DNA of 64,000 bases from assembly GCA_963786495.1 (NCBI GenBank), contig CAWAZL010000002.1, forward strand, positions 1,116,001-1,180,000. The letters run 5' to 3'. Positions 33,317 to 42,410 of the stretch are shown here, piece after piece; the stretch's first letter is position 1, and each line of letters starts with the position of its first letter. The position numbers were made by a program, and so were the translations under genes. The notes below the pieces were generated by a model. That model saw only the letters and a program-made list of their open reading frames with translations, made no database searches and was not told the DNA's origin. The stretch comes from JALZKA01 sp963786495 (lineage in GTDB: Bacteria > Actinomycetota > Thermoleophilia > Solirubrobacterales > 70-9).

Positions 33317-34843
33317 ATGGACTATCCCGAGACCGACGTCACATCCTTCGTCCTCGAGCGTGCTGAAGAGCTCGGCGACAAGCCCGCCTTCATCGACGGC
33401 CCGACCGGCCGCACGCTCACCTACGCAGAGCTTGACCAGGCGACGCGGGGCCTCGCCGCTGGGCTCGCCGCGCGCGGCTTCGGGCCCGGCGACTGCCTGT
33501 GCGTCTACATGCCGAACCTGCCCGAGTACGCGGTCGCCTTCCACGGCGTCGCCCGCGCCGGCGGCAAGGCTTCGACCGCCAACCCGCTCTACACCGCCCG
33601 CGAGCTCCAGCACCAGCTCGAGGACTCCGAGTCGAAGTACCTCTTGACCATTCCGCAGTTCCTGGACGTGGCGACAACCGCCGCGGAGGCAGCGGGCGTC
33701 GAGGAGATCTTCGTCGTCGGCGAGGCCGACGGCGCGACGCCGCTCTCCGAGCTCATGGGCGATCCCGCGGATGCGCCGGACGTCGACATCTCGGGCGAGG
33801 ACCTCGCCGTTCTGCCCTACTCGAGCGGCACGACCGGCCTGCCCAAGGGCGTGATGCTCACCCACGCGAACCTGGTTGCCAACCTCGTCCAGATCCAGGA
33901 CGCCTTCGGGATCTCCGAGGACGACGTGCTCGTCGGCGTTCTGCCCTTCTTCCACATCTACGGGCAGACGGTGATCATGAACCAGGGCCTCCGCTCCGGG
34001 GCGACGATCGTCTCGATGCCGCGCTTCGACCTCGACCAGTTCCTCGACCTGATCCAGGAGCACGAGATCTCGCGGCTCTACGTGGTGCCGCCGATCGCGC
34101 TTGCGCTCGCCAAGCATCCGGCGGTGGACGAGCGCGACCTCTCGTCGGTCAAGACCGTGATGTCCGGCGCCGCGCCCCTGGGGGCGGAGCTTTCCGACAA
34201 GGTCGCCGAGCGCCTCAAGTGCGACGTGATCCAGGGCTACGGCATGACCGAGACCAGCCCCGTCACCCACATCGTCCGCCCCGACGGCGAGAACCGCCCG
34301 GGCTCGATCGGCCCGGAGCTCGTGGACACCGAGTGCCGGATCGTCGACGTCGAGTCCGGCGAGGATGCGGCCGAGGGCGAGCGCGGCGAGCTCTGGATCC
34401 GCGGCCCGCAGGTGATGGCCGGCTACCTCAACAACGACGAGGCGACCGCGGCGACGATCGACTCGGACGGCTGGCTACACACCGGCGACATCGCCACCCG
34501 CGACGAAGACGGCTTCTACTACATCGTCGACCGGCTCAAAGAGCTCATCAAGTACAAGGGCTTCCAGGTGCCGCCGGCCGAGCTCGAGGCGATCCTGATC
34601 AACCACCCCGACGTAGCCGACTGCGCTGTCATCGGCGTGCCCGACGAGGACGCCGGCGAGATCCCGAAGGCGTTCATCGTCCCGGCTGCCGGCACCGACC
34701 TGGATCATGACGCCCTGATGGCCCATGTCGCCGAGCAGGTCTCACCCCAAAAGAAGGTGCGCCAGGTCGAGGAGATCGACGAGATCCCGAAGTCCGCCTC
34801 GGGAAAGATCCTGAGGCGGGTTCTGATGGACCGGGAGAACTAG
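33317..34843 (+). CDS. AMP-forming acyl-CoA ligase (4CL-like)
   Basis: A 508-residue adenylating enzyme of the ANL superfamily joining a carboxylic acid to CoA through an acyl-AMP. The phosphate loop is YSSGTTGLPKGVMLTH; then GYGMTETSP; GELWIRGPQVMAGYLN; the hinge DGFYYIVDRLKELIKYKGFQ; and the catalytic Lys in PKSASGKILRR. Overall it is closest to the plant 4-coumarate:CoA ligase branch, which in bacteria also covers medium- and long-chain acids, so the substrate is open. ATG 33317 follows the upstream membrane gene by 10 bases. A strong hairpin follows the stop. Confidence 0.88.
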   Translation: MDYPETDVTSFVLERAEELGDKPAFIDGPTGRTLTYAELDQATRGLAAGLAARGFGPGDCLCVYMPNLPEYAVAFHGVARAGGKASTANPLYTARELQHQLEDSESKYLLTIPQFLDVATTAAEAAGVEEIFVVGEADGATPLSELMGDPADAPDVDISGEDLAVLPYSSGTTGLPKGVMLTHANLVANLVQIQDAFGISEDDVLVGVLPFFHIYGQTVIMNQGLRSGATIVSMPRFDLDQFLDLIQEHEISRLYVVPPIALALAKHPAVDERDLSSVKTVMSGAAPLGAELSDKVAERLKCDVIQGYGMTETSPVTHIVRPDGENRPGSIGPELVDTECRIVDVESGEDAAEGERGELWIRGPQVMAGYLNNDEATAATIDSDGWLHTGDIATRDEDGFYYIVDRLKELIKYKGFQVPPAELEAILINHPDVADCAVIGVPDEDAGEIPKAFIVPAAGTDLDHDALMAHVAEQVSPQKKVRQVEEIDEIPKSASGKILRRVLMDREN

Positions 34844-34853
34844 CGTCGCACGA

Positions 34854-34889
34854 GGTGCCAGGCAACCCGCTTCGCGGGTGCCAGGCACC
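34854..34889. terminator. hairpin between convergent genes
   Basis: GGTGCC (34854-34859) pairs with GGCACC (34884-34889), then GGC with GCC, and CCCGC with GCGGG around a TTC loop, with small bulges: about 15 pairs. It lies between the ends of the acyl-CoA ligase and the convergent small gene, so it could terminate either. There is no T-run. The outer arms make a GGTGCC...GGCACC palindrome like a dispersed repeat. Confidence 0.55.
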
Positions 34890-34895
34890 AGGGAA

Positions 34896-35114
34896 CTAGC
34901 CGCTGAACCCGATGCCGCGTGCCGGGTCGGCGACGCGGATGAAGACGACGGTCGCCAGGTTCAAAGAGACGCTGCCTTCGGGGGTCTTCAGGTCGTGCCA
35001 GCCTCTGCCCACCTCGACGGCCTTCCGGAGCTCGCCGAGCTCCTTGTCCGCGAGCTTCACGGACAGGACCTGCCCGATCCCGAATCCGATTTCGACCTTC
35101 GTGTCTTCTGGCAT
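34896..35114 (-). CDS. small DUF3107-like protein
   Basis: A 72-residue protein. It opens with VEIGFGIGQVLSVKLADKEL, has a short helix with GRGWHDLKTPEGSVSLNL, and ends VVFIRVADPARGIGFSG. The final strand resembles the ...YVEIG..D.R.VGFG ending of actinobacterial DUF3107 proteins (about 75 residues), so I assign it there with reserve. It follows the methylmalonyl-CoA epimerase gene by one base and is probably co-translated. Function unknown. Confidence 0.5.
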   Translation of the reverse strand: MPEDTKVEIGFGIGQVLSVKLADKELGELRKAVEVGRGWHDLKTPEGSVSLNLATVVFIRVADPARGIGFSG

Positions 35115-35115
35115 T

Positions 35116-35526
35116 TCAGTGTCCCTTCGCGGGTTGAACGATTTCGGTGAGCACGCCGCCAGTCGAGCGGGGGTGGAGGAAGGCGACCTTGCTCTGGCGG
35201 ATGCCGGTGCGCGGCTCGGAGTCGATCAGCTCGATGCCCGCGTCCGCGAGTTGGGCGAGCGCGGCCGAGATGTCGTCGACGCGATAGGCGACGTGATGCA
35301 GGCCCGGGCCTTTGCGCTCGAGGAACTTGCCTACCGGGGTGTCGGGGCCGAGTGGGCTCAGGAGCTCGACGTGGCAGTCGCCGACGTCAAGTAGGACGGC
35401 TTCGACGCCCTGCTCCTCCACTGTCTCGCGGTGAGAGAGGGGCATCGCCATCGAGCCCTCATAGAGGGCAAGCGATGCCTCGAGGTCGTCGGTCGCAACG
35501 CCGATGTGATCGATCAGGCCGAACAT
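35116..35526 (-). CDS. mce: methylmalonyl-CoA epimerase
   Basis: A 136-residue VOC-fold enzyme interconverting (R)- and (S)-methylmalonyl-CoA in propionate breakdown or synthesis. IDHIGVATDDLEASLALYEG provides the first metal His; HVELLSPLGPDTPVGKFLE and KGPGLHHVAYRVDDISAAL give the next ligands and catalytic acid; FLHPRSTGGVLTEIVQP closes with the last Glu. These are the family's own signatures, not those of generic glyoxalases. The mutase genes are not in the window. It heads a two-gene unit with the DUF3107-like gene. Confidence 0.9.
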   Translation of the reverse strand: MFGLIDHIGVATDDLEASLALYEGSMAMPLSHRETVEEQGVEAVLLDVGDCHVELLSPLGPDTPVGKFLERKGPGLHHVAYRVDDISAALAQLADAGIELIDSEPRTGIRQSKVAFLHPRSTGGVLTEIVQPAKGH

Positions 35527-35547
35527 CCGGCCCGAGTGTATTTGGGC

Positions 35548-37119
35548 CTATGAGGCGTCCTCGCGGCTCGGCTCGCCGTCCTCGGTCGCATAGACCTGGG
35601 CCGGCAGGGATGCGTCATCCGAAGGCTGGTCTTCCGGTGCGCCGCCGTTCTTCGAGCGGTGGGCCTCCATGATCTCCTTGATCTCGTCGTGCTCGATGAC
35701 CTCGTTCGCGAGAAGCTGTTCGGCGACCAGGTCGAGCAGGTCACGGTGATCGGAGAGAAGCTGGTGGGCGCCGCGGTAGGCCTCCTCGGCGATCGCCTGG
35801 ACCTCCTCGTCGCGGATCTGGCGGAGAGCCTCTGAGGTCCTGAAGTCCTGGCTCGGCACCTGGTGCGAGCGAATGTGAGTGCCCATCGCGTAGTCGTCGA
35901 CCATGGAGCGGGCGATCGCGGTGACGCGTTTCAAGTCGTCGGAAGCGCCGGTGGTGATCCGGCCGAAGGTGATCTGCTCGGCGACGCGACCGGCCAGGAG
36001 GACCTTCATGTAGTCGATCAGCTCTTGGCGGGTCTTTAAGTAGCGGTCCTCCTGCGGCAGGTTGAGCGTGTAGCCGAGCGCCTTACCGCGCGGAACGATT
36101 GAGACTTTCTGGACCTTGTCGACCGAGGGAAGGAGCTCCGAGGCGATGGCGTGCCCGGCCTCGTGCCAGGCGATGACCTTCTTCTCGTGGTCAGTGATGA
36201 TCTTCCGCGACTCGAGGCCCGCCACGACGCGCTCCAGCGCGTTGTCGAAGTCGGCCTGGGTGATGAAGTCACGCTGGTTGCGGCCGGCCAGGATGGCCGC
36301 TTCGTTGGCGAGGTTGGCGAGGTCGGCGCCGGTGAGCCCAGAGCCGTGGCGGGCGACCCGCTCGAGGCTCACGTCCTGCCCCAGCGGCTTGGACGCGGTG
36401 TGGACCTCCAGGATCTCGATCCGGCCCTTGCGGTCGGGCGGCGGGACGAAGACCTGGCGGTCGAAACGGCCGGGGCGAAGAAGCGCCTTGTCGAGCTTCT
36501 CCAAGAGGTTCGACGCGGCCATGACTACCACGTTGTCCTGGGAGTCGAAGCCGTCCATCTCGACGAGCAGCTGATTGAGAGTCTGATCGCGCTCGCCGGA
36601 GACGTCCGAGCCGCGGGCGGCCCCCACGGCGTCGAGCTCGTCGATGAAGACGATCGCGGGCGCGGCTTCGCGGGCCTCCTTGAAGAGCCGCCGGATGCGC
36701 GCCGCGCCGAGGCCGGCGAACATCTCGATGAAAGACGAGGCGGACTGGGACAGAAAGGTTGCGCCCGACTCGTGGGCCACGGCCTTCGCGAGAAGCGTCT
36801 TACCGGTGCCGGGGGGGCCGTGGAGAAGGATCCCCTTCGGGACCTTGGCGCCCAGGCGCTTGAAGCGCTTTGGGTCTGAGAGAAACTCGACGATCTCGCG
36901 CAGCTCGTCCTTCGTCTCGTCAACGCCTGCAACGTCGGCGAAGGTCACGGTTTGCTTCGACTTGGAGCTGATTTCCTGGGGCTTCGTCCGCGGCATCAGC
37001 CGCAGGGTCTTCCACATGAAGTAGCAAATGACGACCAGGATGAGGACGGGCGCGATCGGCAGGATGTCGTACTTGAAGTCCTCGTACGAGAAGGCCGATG
37101 GGATGTGTAGGAAGTTCAT
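35548..37119 (-). CDS. ftsH: FtsH-like AAA+ metalloprotease, single membrane segment
   Basis: A 523-residue membrane protease that unfolds and degrades proteins. One hydrophobic segment (IAPVLILVVICYFMWKTL) is followed directly by the linker and AAA domain; the usual second segment and extracytoplasmic domain are absent, so it is about 100 residues shorter than typical FtsH. Walker A is HGPPGTGKTLLAKAV, Walker B IVFIDELDAVGAARG, the SRH RPGRFDRQVFVPPPDRKGR, and the zinc site IAWHEAGHAIASE with a later SDD. The pore loop reads EMFAGLGAARIRRLF, where FVG is usual. Its ATG overlaps the DUF1385 stop. Confidence 0.88.
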   Translation of the reverse strand: MNFLHIPSAFSYEDFKYDILPIAPVLILVVICYFMWKTLRLMPRTKPQEISSKSKQTVTFADVAGVDETKDELREIVEFLSDPKRFKRLGAKVPKGILLHGPPGTGKTLLAKAVAHESGATFLSQSASSFIEMFAGLGAARIRRLFKEAREAAPAIVFIDELDAVGAARGSDVSGERDQTLNQLLVEMDGFDSQDNVVVMAASNLLEKLDKALLRPGRFDRQVFVPPPDRKGRIEILEVHTASKPLGQDVSLERVARHGSGLTGADLANLANEAAILAGRNQRDFITQADFDNALERVVAGLESRKIITDHEKKVIAWHEAGHAIASELLPSVDKVQKVSIVPRGKALGYTLNLPQEDRYLKTRQELIDYMKVLLAGRVAEQITFGRITTGASDDLKRVTAIARSMVDDYAMGTHIRSHQVPSQDFRTSEALRQIRDEEVQAIAEEAYRGAHQLLSDHRDLLDLVAEQLLANEVIEHDEIKEIMEAHRSKNGGAPEDQPSDDASLPAQVYATEDGEPSREDAS

Positions 37120-38039
37120 GTCGGTGGGCTCGGAGCGGCCCCTGCGGAGCCCTCCTGAGACCTATCGGCAATCGGCGGCTCAACTCTTAGTAGCTCACGC
37201 ACAGCTGCCTCGCCGACGTCGAGCTGCTCTGTGGTCGGCTCACGGGTCGAAACCAGGCGCTGGATCTCGTAACCCGCGCCGTGCACAGCGCGGGAGAGCG
37301 TCGCATCCGGATTCCGCTCAGAAAAGGCGAAGACCTCCACCGCAGCGCCGGTTGCAGCCAGGGACGCGGCGCCTCGGGCGATCGCGTTCGGGCGCTCAAG
37401 CGTGCCCTCGACCAGGACCTGGCCAGCGACGCTGAAAGCGAGCATCGGGCCCAATCAGGTTCGAACCGCAGCGCTCGTGCTCCTTCGGCTCGTCGGCGGC
37501 GGCCCCTCCGGACTCATACGCGCCGATCGCCTTGTGCTCGGCGCCGTGGTAGGCGGCGAGGTCCGGATCCCTGAGCGCGGCCAGGGCGGGAACGAGCCCG
37601 ATCAGAGCGATTATCGCTTCGCGCGAGGTGTTGCCCCGGGCGTACTTGCGGGCCACGGCCGATGCCCCGCTGGCCATCGCCGCCGCAAGGATCACCCGGG
37701 GGTCCTCGAAAGGCAGGCGGGCCGAACGCAGGCGCGTGCGGGCGATGGGGACGACGGCGAGAGCTTCGGCCAGCCGCAGCGGGCCGCGCACCATCGGCGT
37801 CGTCGCGAGTCGCCCGCGAGCAAATGAGGGCTTGGGCCCGGACGCGACCTCGATCTCACCGGCCTTGTTGCGGACCGCTATCGACCAGTGCGTCGGCCCG
37901 TGCACGAGGAGGCCGTTCCGGAGCGCCATGCCGCCCAGGCGAAGTTGCTCCGTGGGGTCAGACCCCTGGCCCTCGCCGGCATCTAGCTCTTCGGCAAGCG
38001 GGGGTCTGACCCCTCCGCGTCCCTCGCCTCGTCGCTCAT
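37116..38039 (-). CDS. DUF1385 membrane protein (frame interrupted)
   Basis: About 307 residues. The marks are GGMALRNGLLVHGPTHWSIA, then SGPKPSFARG, the cysteine/histidine-containing DLAAYHGAEHKAIGAYESG and KEHERCGSNLIGPMLAFSVA. This is the DUF1385 family of predicted membrane metal-dependent proteins, often called 'predicted metal-dependent enzyme'. The frame shifts near 37447, just after NLIGP, and near 38011, where the palindrome's C-run seems one short; restoring it gives MSDEARDAEGSDPPLAEELD from ATG 38039. The N-terminal tail is built of two palindrome-encoded GSDP units. Start and stop overlap the M20 and ftsH genes (ATGA at both). Confidence 0.75.
37954..38013. repeat. second pair of GGGGTC(A/T)GACCCC palindromes
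   Basis: GGGGTCAGACCCC at 37954-37966 and GGGGTCTGACCCC at 38001-38013, 47 bp apart, nearly the same spacing as the pair at 27543-27603. Both lie in the first codons of the DUF1385 gene and encode EGSDP/GQGSDP. The spacer sequence differs from the first pair. Confidence 0.75.
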
Positions 38040-39385
38040 CCCAGCAGCCTCCTCGCCAGCCATGCGTAGAAGTCTGCCGCAAGCTCGACGTCGGCGACCG
38101 CCGCGCGCTCATCGGCGCCGTGGACGAGCGGCGCCGCGGTCAGCATGTCGAGCTCTCGCTGCGGGTGAAATCCGTAGACGACGGTGGAGCCGAAGGCTTT
38201 TCGCCACCAGTGGGAGTCGGAGAAGCCGGACATGACCGTCGGCACCAGAGTCGCCTCCGGGTCGGCCTCCGCCAGCCACTCGCGGATCGCGTCGGCAAGC
38301 TCGGACTCATACGGCGACTCGTTGCCGATCGTCTGGTCGTCGAACACGATTTCGATCTTCGGGTCCAAGGTGCCCAGGACATCCTTGACCTTCTCCAGCA
38401 CGTGGTCGGCGCCGAGGCCGGGGGGCACGCGGCAATCGATGACCACCTCAGCGGTGCCGGGAATCATGTTGTCCGCGGGGGCGGCCTTGATCTGCGTAGG
38501 CACGAGCGTCACGCGGAGCATGGGCTCGGCCATGTACGCGGCCGCCACGGGTGCAACGCGGCGAAGCTCCGCCAGCGCGGCGACGAGGTCGCCGGGGTTG
38601 TCGGTGTCCACAGGGCGGCCCAGGGTCGCCTGGAGGAACTCGACCCCGGACGCGCTCGCCTCCAGCGGGGGCTGCTCGACCAGGCGCGAGATGACCGGCG
38701 CCAGGCGAAGCAGCGCGTTGTCGCCCAGGCTGGGGACCGAGCCGTGGCCGGCGCGTCCGCGCGCGACGAGCCTGAAGCGAAAGACTCCCTTCTCACCGAG
38801 CGAGACGCCGTAGAAGCGGCGCCCATCGACCTCGAACAGAGCGCCGGCGCCCTCGTTGACGACGAAGTCGGCACGCACCTTCTCGGGGTGCTCTTCGCAG
38901 AGCCACTTGGCTCCCATATGGGCGCCGAGCTCTTCGTCGGCGGCCACGATCACCTTGAGCTCGCCGCGGGCGGGGCGCCATCCGGAGCGCGCCAGGTGCG
39001 CCGCCGCGGCGACCTCGGTCGCGACCTGGTCCTTCATGTCCTGGCCGCCCCGGCCCTGGACGAACCCGTCGACGACGTCGCCCGACCAGGGGCTGAAGCT
39101 CCAATCCTCCGGGTCCGCGGGAACCGTATCCATGTGGCTGATCAGGGCCAGGATCGGGCCTTCGGCCTCGCCCTTGAGGCGCGCGATCACGTTGGTGCGG
39201 TCGGGCTCGCGCTCGAGCAGCTCGACCTCGAATCCGGCGTCGCGGAGGATCTCGGCGACGTGCTCCTGCGCGGGCCGCTCGTTCCCGGGCGGGTTGACCG
39301 TGTTGAAGCGAAGGAGCTCGGATAGGAGCTGGACGGCTTCGTCTCCAAGCGTGCTTGACCCGGCCGCGGTAGTCGATTCCATCAA
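38036..39385 (-). CDS. M20-family metallopeptidase (ArgE/DapE-like)
   Basis: A 449-residue di-zinc amidohydrolase. LISHMDTVPADPEDW gives the first His and the Asp; QGRGGQDMKDQVATEVAAA the bridging Asp; IVAADEELGAHMGAKWLCE the catalytic Glu pair; RGRAGHGSVPSLGDNALLR starts the dimerisation lid. A late HGADERAAVADVEL supplies the last His. The family covers acetylornithine deacetylase, succinyl-diaminopimelate desuccinylase and dipeptidases; without dapE or argE neighbours the substrate is open. First gene of the minus-strand operon with DUF1385 and ftsH. Confidence 0.85.
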   Translation of the reverse strand: MMESTTAAGSSTLGDEAVQLLSELLRFNTVNPPGNERPAQEHVAEILRDAGFEVELLEREPDRTNVIARLKGEAEGPILALISHMDTVPADPEDWSFSPWSGDVVDGFVQGRGGQDMKDQVATEVAAAAHLARSGWRPARGELKVIVAADEELGAHMGAKWLCEEHPEKVRADFVVNEGAGALFEVDGRRFYGVSLGEKGVFRFRLVARGRAGHGSVPSLGDNALLRLAPVISRLVEQPPLEASASGVEFLQATLGRPVDTDNPGDLVAALAELRRVAPVAAAYMAEPMLRVTLVPTQIKAAPADNMIPGTAEVVIDCRVPPGLGADHVLEKVKDVLGTLDPKIEIVFDDQTIGNESPYESELADAIREWLAEADPEATLVPTVMSGFSDSHWWRKAFGSTVVYGFHPQRELDMLTAAPLVHGADERAAVADVELAADFYAWLARRLLG

Positions 39386-39424
39386 ACCAGGCTAGACAAG
39401 GTCATCCCGGGGCATACTCGTGCC

Positions 39425-40766
39425 ATGGAGGGTCGTCTGTTCTCGGAGTCAGAAGATGCCGGAACGACCGGCGCAGTCCCCGTCGCCGACGCACCCCTGG
39501 CAGTACGGATGCGCCCGCGGTCGCTTGACGAGCTGGTGGGTCAGGGCCACCTGCTGGCCGACGGCTCGGCGCTCCGGACGGCGGTCGAGACGCGCGAGCC
39601 GCATTCGGCGATCCTCTACGGCCCGCCGGGCACGGGCAAGACCACGCTGGCGCGGATCCTCGCCCAGACGTCCGATGCCGCGTTCGAGGAGGAGTCGGCG
39701 GTGAACGCCGGCAAGGCGCAGGTCACAGCGGTGATCGACCGTGCGCGCGAGCGCCGCGCATCCGGCCGGCGCACCGTCCTGTTCCTCGACGAGATCCACC
39801 GCTTCAACAAAGCCCAGCAGGACGCGCTTTTGCCGGCGGTGGAGGAGGGGCTCGTGACCCTGATCGGTGCCACAACCGAGAACCCGTACTTCGAAGTGAA
39901 CTCGGCGCTGCTTTCCCGCTGCCAGATCTACGAGCTTCGCGAGCTCAGCGAGGACGATGTCGCGGCCCTCCTGCGACGTGCCCTGTCCGACCCGGAGCGG
40001 GGAATAGCCGATCCGCCGGAGATCGACGACGAGGCGCTAGATCTCCTCGCCCACCGCTCCGGTGGCGATGCCCGCGCCGCGCTCGGAGCGCTGGAGCGCG
40101 CGGCCGAGACGGCGCGCGCCAAGGGCGAGGCCGATCGACATGGCCACGGCCGAGGACGCCCTTCAGCGCAAGGCGATCGGCTACGACCGCCAAGGCGACA
40201 AGCACTACGACTATGCGTCGGCGCTGATCAAGGCGATGCGCGGCTCGGATCCCGACGCGTCCATCTACTACCTCGCGGTGATGCTCGAGGGCGGCGAGGA
40301 CCCGCGCTTCATCGCGCGGCGCATGGTGATCTTCGCCTCAGAGGACATCGGCAACGCGGACCCTCGGGCGCTCGCGGTCGCCACGGCGGCCGGCGCAGCG
40401 GTCGATCGCGTGGGGCTGCCCGAGTGCGCCCTCAACCTGGCGCAGGCCGCGGCATATCTGGCGCTGGCGCCTAAGTCCAACGCCTCCACGACCGCGATCA
40501 GCGCCGCAATGCGCCACGTTCGCGACAACGGCGCCAAGCTGCCGCCAGACTCCCTGCGCGACTCCCACTACCCGGGCGCCAAGAAGCTGGGCCGGGGCGA
40601 GGGCTACGTCTACCCACACGACAAGCCCGGCGCCGTCTCGGACGAGTCCTTGCTCCCCCCAGAAGTCCGAGGCGCCCGCTTCTACGAACCAACCGACAGA
40701 GGCTTGGAGGAGCGGCTCCGAGAGCGCTTGGAGGAACTGAGGCGCCTTCGCGGCGAGGACGTCTAG
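39425..40766 (+). CDS. rarA: replication-associated recombination protein RarA/MgsA (frame interrupted)
   Basis: About 447 residues, an AAA+ ATPase acting at stalled replication forks. LAVRMRPRSLDELVGQGHLL is the family opening, YGPPGTGKTTLARILA Walker A, RTVLFLDEIHRFNKAQQDAL Walker B with the RarA-specific HRFNKAQQD, and IGATTENPYFEVNSALLSRC sensor 1. After the shift near 40130 (one extra G before CCGATC) the C-terminal tetramerisation region continues: DMATAEDALQRKAIGYDRQG, then HYDYASALIKAMRGSDPDAS. Only one base separates the two readings, so an indel error is likely. Confidence 0.88.
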
Positions 40767-40777
40767 GGTCTGCGCGC

Positions 40778-42349
40778 ATGGGTCAGCTCGAATCCTTCAA
40801 TCCCGCGACGGGCGCGCTCGTCGGCACGGTCGACACGATCGAGCCGAAGGACGTTGACGGCATCGTCGCCGACATCGCCGAGATCCAGCCGTTCTGGGCG
40901 CAGCTGACGCCGGAGGACCGCGGCCGTTACCTGCGTCGCGTCGCCGACGAGCTCGTCGACGACCTCGATGGCGTCGCCCGCCTGCTTTCGACCGAGCAAG
41001 GGAAGCCGATGGTCGAGAGCTACGTCATGGAGCTCATCCCCACGATCGACGCCCTTCACTGGTGTGCGGACGAGGGGCCGAAGATCCTCCGCGACGAGCC
41101 GATCTCCTATCCCCAGATCTTCTTCAAGACCAAGCGGAGCTTCTTCAGCTACGAGCCGATCGGCGTCGTCGGCGTCATCGCTCCGTGGAACTACCCGTGG
41201 TCGATCCCGTTCGGCGAGGTCGCGATCGCGCTCATGTGCGGAAACGGCGTGATCCTCAAGCCGGCGAGCCTCACCCCGCTTCTCGGCGACCGGATCCAGG
41301 CCGCGTTCGAGCGCGGCGGCGTGCCCGAAGGCCTCGTGCGCACCGTCCACGGCGGCGGCCAGATAGGCCAGGCCATCTGCGAGTCGAAGGGTGTCGGCAA
41401 GGTCTTCTTCACCGGCTCGGTCGAGGTCGGGCGCAAGGTCGGCGAGATCTGCGCGAGCCAGATGAAGGGGTCGGTGCTGGAGCTCGGTGGCAAGGACCCG
41501 CAAATCGTTTGCGCCGATGCCGACCTGGAGAACGCCGTGTCCGGTTGCGTCTGGGGAGCGTTCGCGAACGCCGGCCAGACCTGCTCGGGGATCGAGCGCA
41601 CCTATGTCGTTGACTCCGTGGCCGACCGCTTTCTCGAGGGCGTAGTCCGCGAGACGGAGCGGCTGACCGTTGGGGATCCGCTCAAGTGGACGACCGAGAT
41701 CGGCCCGATGGTCTCCGCCGACCAGGCGGACCTGGTCACGGGTCTCGTCGACGACGCGATCAAGTCCGGCGCCGACCGGCTGACCGGCGGTCCGCGCGAG
41801 CTCGAGGGCTTGGACGGCCGCTTCATCGCGCCGACCGTCCTGGCTGGGGTCGAGGACGACATGCGCGTAATGACCGAGGAGATCTTCGGTCCCGTAGCCC
41901 CGATCGTCGTAGTCGGCTCCGAGGAGGAGGCGCTCGAGCGCGCAAACGATTCAAACTTCGGCCTGGGCGCGTCGATCTGGACCAAGGACCGCCAGAAGGG
42001 CGAGCGCATGGCGCGCCGGGTCGAGTCCGGAATGGTCTGGATCAACGATCACTCCTACTCCCACGGCGCGCTCCAGACCTCATGGGGCGGCGTGAAGGAC
42101 TCAGGCCTCGGCCGCTCCCACTCCAAGTTCGGCTTCTACGAGTGCGTGAACATCAAGCACGTCGCCTGGGAGCCCGGACTCACCCGCGACTTCTGGTGGC
42201 AGCCATACGACGAGTCGCTCGGCGAGGCGCTGAAGGCATCAACCCGCCTGCTCTACGGCGCCAAGCCCGGCGAGCGCCTTAAGGCGTTGCGCGAGGGCAT
42301 CGTGCCGCTTTCGAAGGTCGGCCTGAAGATCCTTCGCAAGGGCCGCTAG
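40778..42349 (+). CDS. aldehyde dehydrogenase, NAD(P)-dependent
   Basis: A 523-residue ALDH. The cofactor segment is GVIAPWNYPWSIPFGEVAIA, GSVEVGRKVGEICASQMKGS precedes the base Glu in LELGGKDPQIVCADAD, and the nucleophile Cys is in NAGQTCSGIERTYV. Residues after 470 form a longer tail than in GabD-type enzymes, rich in aromatic residues (TRDFWWQPYDES). This longer form resembles acyl-aldehyde or succinate-semialdehyde dehydrogenases of the 'SSADH-like' branch; the substrate is unknown. It starts 11 bases after rarA. Confidence 0.8.
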   Translation: MGQLESFNPATGALVGTVDTIEPKDVDGIVADIAEIQPFWAQLTPEDRGRYLRRVADELVDDLDGVARLLSTEQGKPMVESYVMELIPTIDALHWCADEGPKILRDEPISYPQIFFKTKRSFFSYEPIGVVGVIAPWNYPWSIPFGEVAIALMCGNGVILKPASLTPLLGDRIQAAFERGGVPEGLVRTVHGGGQIGQAICESKGVGKVFFTGSVEVGRKVGEICASQMKGSVLELGGKDPQIVCADADLENAVSGCVWGAFANAGQTCSGIERTYVVDSVADRFLEGVVRETERLTVGDPLKWTTEIGPMVSADQADLVTGLVDDAIKSGADRLTGGPRELEGLDGRFIAPTVLAGVEDDMRVMTEEIFGPVAPIVVVGSEEEALERANDSNFGLGASIWTKDRQKGERMARRVESGMVWINDHSYSHGALQTSWGGVKDSGLGRSHSKFGFYECVNIKHVAWEPGLTRDFWWQPYDESLGEALKASTRLLYGAKPGERLKALREGIVPLSKVGLKILRKGR

Positions 42350-42355
42350 CGAATT

Positions 42356-42407
42356 CGCCGAACGTCCCTCAGCTACGGCTATAGCGATAGTTCCGGGACG
42401 TTCGGCG
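42356..42407. terminator. 13-bp perfect stem, 26-nt loop
   Basis: CGCCGAACGTCCC (42356-42368) pairs without mismatch with GGGACGTTCGGCG (42395-42407). It sits in the 61-base gap between the ends of the aldehyde dehydrogenase gene and the convergent MepA-like gene and could terminate both. The loop contains a shorter AGCTACGG/CTATAGCG structure. No T-run. Confidence 0.6.
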
Positions 42408-42410
42408 CCC

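Noticed and set aside
37954..38013. GGGGTCTGACCCC copies as transcription terminators
   Set aside because: They lie inside coding sequence of two genes and encode conserved-looking GSDP units; no T-runs.
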